Below, piece after piece: positions 1 through 5,760 of a stretch of DNA of 24,811 nucleotides (positions within the stretch are counted from its first letter, which is position 1; the number at the start of each line of letters is the position of its first letter). The stretch covers positions 1-24,811 of IMG/VR virus record IMGVR_UViG_3300005782_000025. One strand, given 5' to 3'. Source of the stretch: a virus. The notes under the pieces were generated by a model, which saw only the letters and a list, made by a program, of their open reading frames with translations, did not search any database and had not been told where the DNA came from. The position numbers and the translations under genes were made by a program.

Positions 1-119
1 AATGATTGTATCAGACCGATTGATAAAATCATGAGAAGAAACAATACATGGTATGTACTTTTTTGTGATTCGTATCAGTATGAAGAGGCTGAGTACATGA
101 TTGATATGATTTGTGAGGA
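1..119. repeat. Left arm of a 119-base exact terminal inverted repeat
   Basis: Bases 1-119 are the exact reverse complement of bases 24693-24811. The match stops at base 120, where the left copy has A and the right copy, read on the minus strand, has G. The repeat lies inside the 3' part of a small ORF, so each end of the window carries the end of the same gene pointing inward. The true repeat may extend beyond the window. A length of exactly 119 with both ends cut at the same base also fits an assembly that broke at a repeat longer than its k-mer. Confidence 0.97.
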
Positions 120-135
120 AATCTTAGAAAATTAA
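1..135 (+). CDS. Small hypothetical protein, 3' end only (left copy)
   Basis: The frame is open from the first base and codes 44 residues before TAA at 133-135; the start lies outside the window. The visible part contains NNTWYVLFCDSYQYEEAEYM and ends in CEEILEN. The same C-terminal segment occurs on the minus strand at 24677-24811, identical except for the last few residues, which argues that the frame is really translated. I do not recognise the family. It reads toward the three left-flank genes and may share their transcript. Confidence 0.55.
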   Translation, partial: NDCIRPIDKIMRRNNTWYVLFCDSYQYEEAEYMIDMICEEILEN

Positions 136-239
136 CATTTGGGGAAACACTGGTAACCAGGCCAGCATCGTAGCTCGAGGCTACGAGTTTCCATACCCGG
201 TTAACCGGGAAATTAACCGAAACCTTGAGGAGGGTGAAT
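136..239 (+). promoter_or_regulatory. Intergenic leader with two short palindromes
   Basis: This gene-free stretch holds a hairpin at 169-185 (stem CGTAGC/GCTACG, loop TCGAG) and a perfect 14-base palindrome CCCGGTTAACCGGG at 196-209. A Shine-Dalgarno GAGGAGG at 227-233 precedes the ATG at 240. Neither hairpin has a following T tract, so they are not obvious terminators. I see no convincing -35/-10 pair, which fits transcription from upstream. Confidence 0.45.
214..234 (+). repeat. Direct repeat carrying a Shine-Dalgarno (copy 1)
   Basis: A 21-base sequence beginning TAACCGAAACC and ending GAGGAGGG is present here and again, exactly, at 532-552. In both places it ends 5 bases before the ATG of a small gene (240 and 558). 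A repeated translation-initiation segment of this length suggests that the two genes were added by duplication or recombination using a shared leader. Confidence 0.85.
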
Positions 240-449
240 ATGAAGACATTACCAACATGGAAAACAGACAGAATCCTACAGATTGTTAAAGGAATAAAAA
301 ATCAACCTATAGGAATTCAAGATTTTGACACAAGGGATACCGAAACCATTAATGCTCTTATTGAAAAAAAAATAGTGAAAATAGAAAATAATAAGCCTTT
401 TCTTACAAAAAAAGGTGAAAAGCTTTTATCTAAAATAAAAGCAAAATAA
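240..449 (+). CDS. Small hypothetical protein, possible winged-helix-like
   Basis: This is a 69-residue basic protein. I chose ATG 240 over an in-frame TTG at 225 because GAGGAGG at 227-233 is correctly spaced for it. The C-terminal half (INALIEKKIVKIENNKPFLT followed by KKGEKLL) resembles the recognition helix and wing of small winged-helix DNA-binding proteins. This is a pattern impression, not a family assignment. It lies in the left flank, outside the structural operon, and shares its leader sequence with the gene at 558. No membrane segment or signal peptide is visible. Confidence 0.6.
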   Translation: MKTLPTWKTDRILQIVKGIKNQPIGIQDFDTRDTETINALIEKKIVKIENNKPFLTKKGEKLLSKIKAK

Positions 450-557
450 CTATATCCGGGGACCTTCCCGGTATGTCTGATAAGCGGTGCGTCCGGTCGA
501 TGAGTCGATCACGTTCAGGCGGGAGTACTAATAACCGAAACCTTGAGGAGGGCAATT
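450..557 (+). promoter_or_regulatory. Intergenic spacer with hairpin and repeated leader
   Basis: A GC-rich hairpin at 452-474 (stem CCGGG at 456-460 with CCCGG at 467-471) follows the stop of the gene at 240. It lacks a T tract and is not an obvious terminator. The second copy of the 21-base leader repeat closes the spacer. I see no clear promoter. Confidence 0.35.
532..552 (+). repeat. Direct repeat carrying a Shine-Dalgarno (copy 2)
   Basis: Exact second copy of the 21-base element at 214-234. Its terminal GAGGAGGG acts as the ribosome binding site for the ATG at 558. Confidence 0.85.
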
Positions 558-767
558 ATGACAAAGATAAAATATAAAGGAGAAATATTATATAAATGTT
601 TTTTTTCACCAGGGCAGATATATTATTATGCATCTTGTTTGCCCATGCCATGTGGGTTTGGACATGTGAAAACGCTTGAGGAAGCATATCAACAAAAAAA
701 AAGATTAATGGCCTGGGCAGATCAACAGGAAATCGACTTACGCAGATGGAGAGGAGAAGAGATATGA
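558..767 (+). CDS. Small hypothetical protein with PMPCGFGHVKTLEEA motif
   Basis: This is a 69-residue protein. I chose ATG 558 over an in-frame TTG at 543 because the Shine-Dalgarno GAGGAGGG at 545-552 fits it. The N-terminal half is aromatic-rich (GQIYYYASCLPMPCGFGHVK), and the C-terminal half is a charged helix ending RRWRGEEI. Two cysteines flank the PMP segment. The layout is like small phage accessory proteins of unknown role. Its stop overlaps the next start (ATGA at 764-767), so the two are probably translationally coupled. Function unknown. Confidence 0.65.
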   Translation: MTKIKYKGEILYKCFFSPGQIYYYASCLPMPCGFGHVKTLEEAYQQKKRLMAWADQQEIDLRRWRGEEI

Positions 768-1732
768 AGACATTAACAAAGAATGAAAGAAACTTAATAG
801 AAATAAGCGAAAATTTTGACTTGCTTAAAGATTTTGAAATTAAAATTTTTAAAGAAAAAAAATATGTCAGGATTTCCAGAAATAAATATATCTGGGAATA
901 TTTTTCTTTTACGGATTTTCCAGACTTGCCAGTAAAGGCAAGTGTAGAAGAAATAAAAAATCATATAAAAATGTATCTTTTTTTTCTTGAGGAACAAAGA
1001 TATAAAGACATGGAAAGCAAACTTACAAAATATGAAAAAAAGTATATTGCACAAATTGATTTTCAAAAATTGTTTGATCTAGAAGATAAGATGATTTCTG
1101 AAAACAAATATAGGTCTATACTATTGTTAATGACAAACCACCGAATTCGTATAGGTTGCTGGGGGTACATAAATATGTACCCAGAAGAATTCGGTATATA
1201 TTACGAGTCATCACGTTTTTATTCTTATCCGAAAAACGGTGTGTTCTCAACATTGACCCACCGCCAAGATTATTCATATAAAAACGAACTATTCACTTTT
1301 GAAAGAAGAAAAAAAATGATGATTTATGAAATAATTTTAGAACGCTGCCTAAATAAAAGGTACAAGAAAAAAAGGAAAAACAGGGAAGCAATGATATATT
1401 TTCTCTTAAAAAGAAATCTTTGCAAACCAATACTGTTAAAATATGAAAAATTCGAAAAATATTGTAAATCAAAACACATTAAAACAACAAAAGAAACATT
1501 TCAATCTATAACCACAGATATATTTCAAAATGTTTTTAGTTCTACAGACAAATCAGAATTATCTATAGGCGGAGAGATCATCCTTGACGCTCCTATGTTA
1601 TTTGATAATCACGTCGAACGAAGAAATTTCGATTCAAAAATAGACAAATGTGATTTTAAAGGATATGTTCCTGCAGGAACCTGGTTAACAATGGAGGGGA
1701 AATATTACTTTCAAAAGATGAATAATAGTTAA
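764..1732 (+). CDS. Hypothetical protein, 322 residues, lysine- and tyrosine-rich
   Basis: I chose ATG 764 over an in-frame ATG at 746 because GGAGAGGAGAAGAG at 747-760 acts as its ribosome binding site and the ATGA overlap couples it to the preceding gene. The protein is basic and rich in Lys, Tyr, Phe and Ile. It has a strongly basic stretch near residues 200-215 (CLNKRYKKKRKNREAM), which could bind nucleic acid, and it ends GTWLTMEGKYYFQ. I see no signal peptide, membrane segment or catalytic motif that I recognise. It is the last full-size gene of the left flank and has no counterpart in the matching right flank. Its AT-rich composition fits an acquired accessory gene. Function not known. 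Confidence 0.7.
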   Translation: MKTLTKNERNLIEISENFDLLKDFEIKIFKEKKYVRISRNKYIWEYFSFTDFPDLPVKASVEEIKNHIKMYLFFLEEQRYKDMESKLTKYEKKYIAQIDFQKLFDLEDKMISENKYRSILLLMTNHRIRIGCWGYINMYPEEFGIYYESSRFYSYPKNGVFSTLTHRQDYSYKNELFTFERRKKMMIYEIILERCLNKRYKKKRKNREAMIYFLLKRNLCKPILLKYEKFEKYCKSKHIKTTKETFQSITTDIFQNVFSSTDKSELSIGGEIILDAPMLFDNHVERRNFDSKIDKCDFKGYVPAGTWLTMEGKYYFQKMNNS

Positions 1733-1740
1733 TTTATTTT

Positions 1741-1841
1741 CCCGAGGAGGGGACCTGGCCGGACCCTCCTCATTTTACCCGGCAGCCCCATGGGGCTGCC
1801 GGGTAAAATTGCCGGCGGGCTTACGCAAGTAGGAGGGTGCC
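1741..1841 (+). promoter_or_regulatory. Structured leader with competing anti-Shine-Dalgarno pairing (left copy)
   Basis: Three elements and a hairpin are present in order. Element 1 is GAGGAGGG (1744-1751). Element 2 is CCCTCCTC (1764-1771). The hairpin is a perfect 38-base palindrome (1772-1809). Element 3 is the Shine-Dalgarno AGGAGGGT (1831-1838), four bases before ATG 1842. Element 2 can pair with element 1 over 8 bp, or element 2 with its 5' neighbour (ACCCTCCT, 1763-1770) can pair with element 3 over 8 bp. The two pairings exclude each other. A diverged inverted copy at 24557-24660 keeps the same pairings. That it controls translation is inference. Confidence 0.55.
1772..1809. repeat. 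Perfect 38-base palindrome
   Basis: The two 19-base halves (starting ATTTTACCCGG, centre CCATGG) are exact reverse complements. As RNA it would form a long hairpin with a very small loop. It is not a standard intrinsic terminator, because the arm ends AAAAT and is followed by TGCC rather than a T tract. A degenerate inverted counterpart lies at 24593-24630. Confidence 0.95.
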
Positions 1842-1871
1842 ATGAAAACAATAAGAATATGCAAAAAATAA
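1842..1871 (+). CDS. Very short ORF (9 codons) behind a strong ribosome binding site
   Basis: ATG 1842 follows AGGAGGG at 1831-1837, and the frame reads MKTIRICKK before TAA at 1869-1871. It occupies the place that the XRE regulator holds in the inverted right-flank module and also begins MK. It could be a leader peptide, a gene truncated by recombination, or a start left without a gene. An intrinsic terminator begins 29 bases after the stop. It is too short for any homology judgement. Confidence 0.35.
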   Translation: MKTIRICKK

Positions 1872-1900
1872 GTCCCTTTGCTCTCTCGGATCTATGTGGG

Positions 1901-1925
1901 AAGCCGGGGAAACCCGGCTTTTTTT
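1901..1925 (+). terminator. Intrinsic terminator ending the left-flank operon
   Basis: The stem AAGCCGGG (1901-1908) pairs perfectly with CCCGGCTT (1913-1920) around a GAAA loop and is followed at once by TTTTT (1921-1925). It separates the left-flank genes from the structural operon, whose promoter starts two bases later. Confidence 0.92.
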
Positions 1926-1926
1926 C

Positions 1927-1955
1927 TTGACATAAAAATAAACTTATGCTATTTT
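1927..1955 (+). promoter_or_regulatory. Sigma70-type promoter for the first structural block, probably leaderless
   Basis: A perfect -35 TTGACA (1927-1932) is followed by a 17-base spacer and TATTTT (1950-1955), with TGC directly before it as an extended -10. The ATG of the gpW-like gene is at 1962, six bases after the -10, about where transcription should start. No Shine-Dalgarno precedes that ATG. Confidence 0.85.
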
Positions 1956-1961
1956 TGTAGT

Positions 1962-2249
1962 ATGGCTTGTCTTACCGTCGAGAGGCGAATTGAATTAGAA
2001 GAAAGATTACAAAAAAAAATAGCTCAACTCGAAAAATTGTATGAAGCATTTGACAATTTTGATAATGTCGAACAATACAAATTTCAATCAGCAGAAACAA
2101 TGCAGCAAACAAAATATCGAGGCATAAAAGAATTGCAGGACGCTATCGATCGGCTTGAAGCATCAATTGACAGAATTAATCGGATTCTTGGAAATACCGG
2201 ACTAAAAAATATAGTTCTAAGGCGCCGGGGGTATTGTGGCACTATTTGA
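1962..2249 (+). CDS. gpW-like head-tail joining protein
   Basis: A 95-residue protein. The frame is open further upstream (to 1878), but that stretch contains the terminator and promoter, so ATG 1962 is the sensible start. The pattern fits lambda gpW: a helical region with KELQDAIDRLEASIDRINRI near residues 56-76 and a short basic C-terminal RRRGY motif. gpW is about 68 residues, so this protein has an N-terminal extension with heptad-like helix. Lambda gpW completes the filled head and creates the tail attachment site. The position directly before the portal gene, as in lambda W-B, supports the call. It overlaps the portal start by 14 bases. Confidence 0.75.
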   Translation: MACLTVERRIELEERLQKKIAQLEKLYEAFDNFDNVEQYKFQSAETMQQTKYRGIKELQDAIDRLEASIDRINRILGNTGLKNIVLRRRGYCGTI

Positions 2250-3828
2250 TTTTCTTTTCAAAAAACAGATAAAAAAACTTGCAAAAAAAACAGCCGACAA
2301 ATATATAACACATTATGTATATAGTCTGAAAGCAGCATATAATAATTACCACTCTTACAGCGATATGTATTCAGGCGCAAAGTGGCCGTATGGTCTCTCG
2401 GCTCCCGGATCCGGTTTTCTTATCAATCATTATACTACTCGACAAGAGGTGCGGGCAAAAGTCAATGAAAATCTAATTGCAAAAAGTATAGTAAGCAGAT
2501 TTGCCGATACCGTAGCCGATATAGGCCTAAAAAGAGAATCTATCCCGGATCCTGAAATTCTGGGAATTACTCCAGAGCAGGCCGAGGAGTGGGCTGAAAA
2601 TGTTGATCGTCGTTTCCATCTCTGGGCAAAATCAAAAAAACAGCATAGATCGGGTCAATACAATTTCTATCAATCTCATAGATTATATGCTGAATGGATG
2701 TACAGGGATAATGATATTTTTACTCGCCTTTATTATTCTCAAAAAAGAGATTTACTCAATCCCCTTCAATTCGATTTTATAGAACCGAATCAAATTCGGG
2801 GAGATGCTTTTACCTCTTCTTGTTATCAATTATCAAATGATGGAGATGGAATAATAAGAAATCAGGATGGATCCGAAAAAGCCTATAAGGTTTGGTTACA
2901 AATCCCCGGGAAATATGAATACAAAGATATAGAAATTCCCGCAATTGGTCCGAGATCGAAAAGAAAAATGATGCTCCATGGATTTGCTCCTAAATATGCA
3001 GGACAGGGGCGGGGCTTTTCTCCGCTTGCTCACGCAATACAGGAATTTGAAAACGTAACAGATTTCTCCTCTTCGATTATAAAAAAAGCAATTGCACAAA
3101 GTTCTATTGCTCTCGGTGTAGAGAATGATCAACTTGATCCATCCGATCCGCTTGAAAATCTGAATATTTCGGGAGCCGGTCCTATCACAGATACCGGGGA
3201 AGAATTCGTTCAAGCGCAGCCTGCAGGACCGCGTTTGAATTATTGCCAACTTCCGGAAGCAACCTTGACAACTCCCGGAAGTGTCGGCGTTTTTAATATG
3301 CAAAAAGGCGACCACCTAAAATATTATGAAAATAAAACTCCGGCAGACAGTTACGAATCATTCATGAATACTTTTGTGTCTTATCTTTCAGCAAGTACCG
3401 GAATGCCTGTAGAATTTTTGCTCATTAAATTTAATAACAATTATTCATCTACGCGGGCTATGCTCATAATTGCCTGGAGGATTGCCCTTATATGGCGTGA
3501 AGAAATGGCGGCCGATTATCTCGATCCAGTATTCGAGGCATGGCTATCTGAAGAAATAGCTGCTGGCAGAATTCTTGCACCTGGATGGCAGGATCCGATT
3601 TTAAGGGCTGCCTGGCTTTACGGGAATTGGATCGGCTCACCCATGCCGCAAATCGATCCACAACGGGCAGCAAAAGCAAACGAAATTAATGCAGGAATGG
3701 GATTGACTACCCTGGACAGAGAGGCAAGAAATCTTAACGGATCATCAGGGAAGGCAAATAGAACAAAACTGAAAAAAGAATATAGCGAATTACCGCCGTC
3801 ACCATTCAAGAAGGGAGGAAGTGTATAA
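2236..3828 (+). CDS. Portal protein, lambda gpB family
   Basis: A 530-residue protein starting at GTG 2236. It has features of lambda-type portals: an N-terminal segment before NHYTTRQEVRAKVNENLIAKS, the EWMYRDNDIF and DFIEPNQIRGD segments near residues 150-190, the AGQGRGFSPLAHAIQEF segment near residue 255, and STGMPVEFLLIKFNNNYSSTR near residue 390. The portal forms the dodecameric ring through which DNA enters and leaves the head. The usual large terminase gene is not upstream; a terminator and promoter are there instead. The stop overlaps the next ATG (TAATG), which suggests reinitiation. Confidence 0.93.
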   Translation: MALFDFLFKKQIKKLAKKTADKYITHYVYSLKAAYNNYHSYSDMYSGAKWPYGLSAPGSGFLINHYTTRQEVRAKVNENLIAKSIVSRFADTVADIGLKRESIPDPEILGITPEQAEEWAENVDRRFHLWAKSKKQHRSGQYNFYQSHRLYAEWMYRDNDIFTRLYYSQKRDLLNPLQFDFIEPNQIRGDAFTSSCYQLSNDGDGIIRNQDGSEKAYKVWLQIPGKYEYKDIEIPAIGPRSKRKMMLHGFAPKYAGQGRGFSPLAHAIQEFENVTDFSSSIIKKAIAQSSIALGVENDQLDPSDPLENLNISGAGPITDTGEEFVQAQPAGPRLNYCQLPEATLTTPGSVGVFNMQKGDHLKYYENKTPADSYESFMNTFVSYLSASTGMPVEFLLIKFNNNYSSTRAMLIIAWRIALIWREEMAADYLDPVFEAWLSEEIAAGRILAPGWQDPILRAAWLYGNWIGSPMPQIDPQRAAKANEINAGMGLTTLDREARNLNGSSGKANRTKLKKEYSELPPSPFKKGGSV

Positions 3829-4100
3829 TGGCAAATCCAGTAATAATTGATTGTCCTGCAGGACAATGGACCGCAATAGCAATCAAGATAACAACCGGAA
3901 TAATCTGGATGAAAGATACCAGTCCGAATGTGTATCTACAAACATATCGAGATAATGGCGATCTTGCACCAACTACCGAAGATGAGGGAGTACAGATTTT
4001 CATTAATCAAAATTATGAAATAATATCGGCAGATGCTAATATCGATATATATATCTGGCCGAAAGGTGAAAACGGGAAAGTAAGGGTTGATTTGCCATGA
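3828..4100 (+). CDS. Hypothetical small beta-rich protein
   Basis: A 90-residue protein preceded by GGGAGGAAG; its ATG overlaps the portal stop. The alternating hydrophobic pattern (QWTAIAIKITTGIIWMK, EGVQIFINQNYEIISADANI) predicts mainly beta strands, and it ends DIYIWPKGENGKVRVDLP. There is no signal peptide. It may be a head-surface or trimeric fibre-base protein, judged only from its location between portal and a decoration-like gene. Codons 8-13 contain an 18-base perfect DNA palindrome. Confidence 0.75.
   Translation: MANPVIIDCPAGQWTAIAIKITTGIIWMKDTSPNVYLQTYRDNGDLAPTTEDEGVQIFINQNYEIISADANIDIYIWPKGENGKVRVDLP
3850..3867. repeat. 18-base perfect palindrome inside a coding region
   Basis: ATTGTCCTGCAGGACAAT equals its own reverse complement and lies in the codons for DCPAGQ, 22 bases after the start of the gene at 3828. 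It could be a coincidence of the coding sequence or a hairpin affecting early translation. Confidence 0.6.
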
Positions 4101-4567
4101 CTGGATTTATTGGGCCTGCCTCTCCCTGGTGGAATACACAATCCTCGAAAATAAGATTTACATCCGAGGGCGGTTTAGCGATAAGATTGATAAATGATAC
4201 CGGAGCTGTAAGCGTAAAAGGTACAATCGTAAAAGGTTCACAAAATATTAACAATGCTGTATCATTAATACCGATTGATAATCCGGATCCGCTGGGTGTA
4301 GTATATGAAGCTGGAATTCCAAATGGGGAATTGGTATGGATTGTAATACAGGGAATTGCACATGTATTATATACAACAATAGTAACTCGTGGTACTTTTT
4401 CGAGATGTCCTGCAGGCGGGGATATTGCTCCGGTGGCTGGACGAGCAATTAATGAAGCATTACCAGTACCACCTTTTGCGACAAATAAGCATTTCCAGGA
4501 GATCGGTCATCCGATAGAATCAATTGGGGTTCCAGGTTTGGCTTTGACAATATTACATTTTAACTAG
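4097..4567 (+). CDS. Putative capsid decoration-type protein
   Basis: A 156-residue protein with GLAIRLINDTGAVSVKGTIV near residues 26-45, then DNPDPLGVVYEAG, ELVWIVIQGIAHVLY, and a C-terminal block INEALPVPPFATNKHFQEIG ending in LTILHFN. I recall proteins of this layout in many phages next to head genes, usually annotated as hypothetical or capsid-associated. The repeated short beta strands resemble small capsid cement proteins such as DUF2190, but I cannot confirm membership. It follows the gene at 3828 with an ATGA overlap. A separate gpD-like decoration protein lies at 8453, so this may be a second surface protein or a fibre component. Confidence 0.6.
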   Translation: MTGFIGPASPWWNTQSSKIRFTSEGGLAIRLINDTGAVSVKGTIVKGSQNINNAVSLIPIDNPDPLGVVYEAGIPNGELVWIVIQGIAHVLYTTIVTRGTFSRCPAGGDIAPVAGRAINEALPVPPFATNKHFQEIGHPIESIGVPGLALTILHFN

Positions 4568-4578
4568 GAGAATAAAAA

Positions 4579-5097
4579 ATGATAGGAACTGGAAAAAAAG
4601 GTATGAGATGTGCTCAGCTTATAATTACAGGTGATTCTAATAATATACCAGCAGTTTTTACACTTATGAGTAAAATAAGTTTTCCAAATCTTATTTTTAC
4701 TCAGCAACTTGACAATCTTATTACTTTCGAAGAAAATACAGGGATTTTTGTTCTCCAGCATCAAGGCGTATTATATATGTCGGCAACTTTGAATTTGCAA
4801 GCATCTATTGCAATGTCAACACTCGAATTAATACCGGAATTCAATCAAGGAGATGGATGGAATCCTGGGGCGGGGAAAAAAAAGAAATGTGTTGCAACGG
4901 ATCCTGATCAAATTGAATGGGCAGGAATGAGAGAATTACAAAAAAATACGCAGATTAGATTTTATTTTGCCTCAACGGGACCGGGAGAGATTGTTTTCAA
5001 AACTGAAGTTCTGGATCCTGGAGGAATTCATGAATGTACTATACCCGCTGCAATATTTTATTTGTTTTTTCACAAAAGTAACGAACCGGTTATATAA
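4579..5097 (+). CDS. Hypothetical beta-rich protein, possible head fibre
   Basis: A 172-residue protein preceded by TAGGAG. Long alternating strands (FEENTGIFVLQHQGVLYMSA, ATLNLQASIAMSTLELIPEF) followed by QIRFYFASTGPGEIVFKTEV look like a jelly-roll, similar in pattern to TNF/C1q-like fibre heads. This is only a visual impression. A lysine-rich loop GKKKKC sits near residue 97. It is the last gene before the lysis cassette. It could be a capsid fibre, a receptor-binding or adhesion protein, or something else. Confidence 0.65.
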   Translation: MIGTGKKGMRCAQLIITGDSNNIPAVFTLMSKISFPNLIFTQQLDNLITFEENTGIFVLQHQGVLYMSATLNLQASIAMSTLELIPEFNQGDGWNPGAGKKKKCVATDPDQIEWAGMRELQKNTQIRFYFASTGPGEIVFKTEVLDPGGIHECTIPAAIFYLFFHKSNEPVI

Positions 5098-5105
5098 GGA
5101 ATAAT

Positions 5106-5519
5106 ATGTGTATGACTGACATGACAGATACAGAGAAAGACGAAATACTCACAGCTTGCAGAGAAATGAGAAATGTCAAAGGTTTTATTTCTACAATAAA
5201 AACAGAACAGGAAAAATTAAAATTACAACATAGATTTTTAGATGAAAAAATCGAAGAAGAGAAAAAAGAAAGAAAAGAAGAGATAAAAAATATGCAGGAT
5301 GAGTTTAGGGATATGGAAGAGAAAATCGAGAATAAGTTTGAGATATTTTTTTATAAAATCGGAGATATTAATAAAAGAATTGATTATAAAATAAATATGG
5401 TTTCAAATAAAATATCAGGAATTAATAAACAAATATTTATATGGATGGGTAGTATTCTTTTTTCTATTTTAGTAAGTATTATAATGCTAATTATAAGTAA
5501 AATAAATGGATGGTTTTAA
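5106..5519 (+). CDS. Coiled-coil protein with C-terminal membrane anchor (XhlA-like)
   Basis: A 137-residue protein with AGGA six bases before ATG 5106. Residues 20-75 are a strongly charged coiled coil (EEKKERKEEIKNMQDEFRDM), and residues 113-134 form one hydrophobic segment (FIWMGSILFSILVSIIMLII). Coiled coil plus C-terminal anchor is the layout of haemolysin XhlA-type proteins that accompany holins. The genes that follow (membrane protein, spanin-like ORFs, endolysin) place it at the head of a lysis cassette. It could instead be an antiholin or a structural membrane protein. Confidence 0.6.
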   Translation: MCMTDMTDTEKDEILTACREMRNVKGFISTIKTEQEKLKLQHRFLDEKIEEEKKERKEEIKNMQDEFRDMEEKIENKFEIFFYKIGDINKRIDYKINMVSNKISGINKQIFIWMGSILFSILVSIIMLIISKINGWF

Positions 5520-5520
5520 T

Positions 5521-5760
5521 ATGAACAGAAAAAAACAAATGAGTAAAAAAATGATTATCTTTTTTTCTGTTCATATTGTATTAACTATATATATGTTTTT
5601 GATTACTTTTTTTTCTCCGGAATCATTATCTATAATGGGAAATTATATTGTTTGGGCACAAATAGCCAATGCCGGAATCGCTACAGGAGGACGGGTGGCT
5701 GATGATTTTCAAAGGGGAATATATTATAAGCCAGAACTTGATGAGGAAAAGGATGAATGA
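5521..5760 (+). CDS. Holin-like protein with two membrane segments
   Basis: From ATG 5521 the protein is 79 residues. An in-frame ATG at 5506 would add five residues; I prefer 5521 because GGATGG lies seven bases before it and the previous stop is directly upstream, but this is uncertain. There is a basic N terminus (MNRKKQMSKK), then hydrophobic segments at about residues 11-31 (IIFFSVHIVLTIYMFLITFF) and 37-56 (IMGNYIVWAQIANAGIATGG), and a charged tail. Size and topology fit a class II-like holin. Its last eight bases are shared with the starts of two ORFs in the other two frames. Confidence 0.6.
   Translation: MNRKKQMSKKMIIFFSVHIVLTIYMFLITFFSPESLSIMGNYIVWAQIANAGIATGGRVADDFQRGIYYKPELDEEKDE

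Noticed and set aside
1772-1809. The palindrome as a hairpin telomere (protelomerase) site
   Set aside because: No protelomerase gene is visible, the sequence lies between genes with normal leader features, and both copies fit an RNA hairpin next to a Shine-Dalgarno better.
1878-1961. Longer N terminus for the gpW-like protein
   Set aside because: It would translate through the intrinsic terminator and the promoter; the ATG at 1962 is at the predicted transcription start.
3850-3867. 18-base palindrome as an operator
   Set aside because: It lies within coding sequence for a plausible DCPAGQ peptide, is single, and no regulator can be tied to it.
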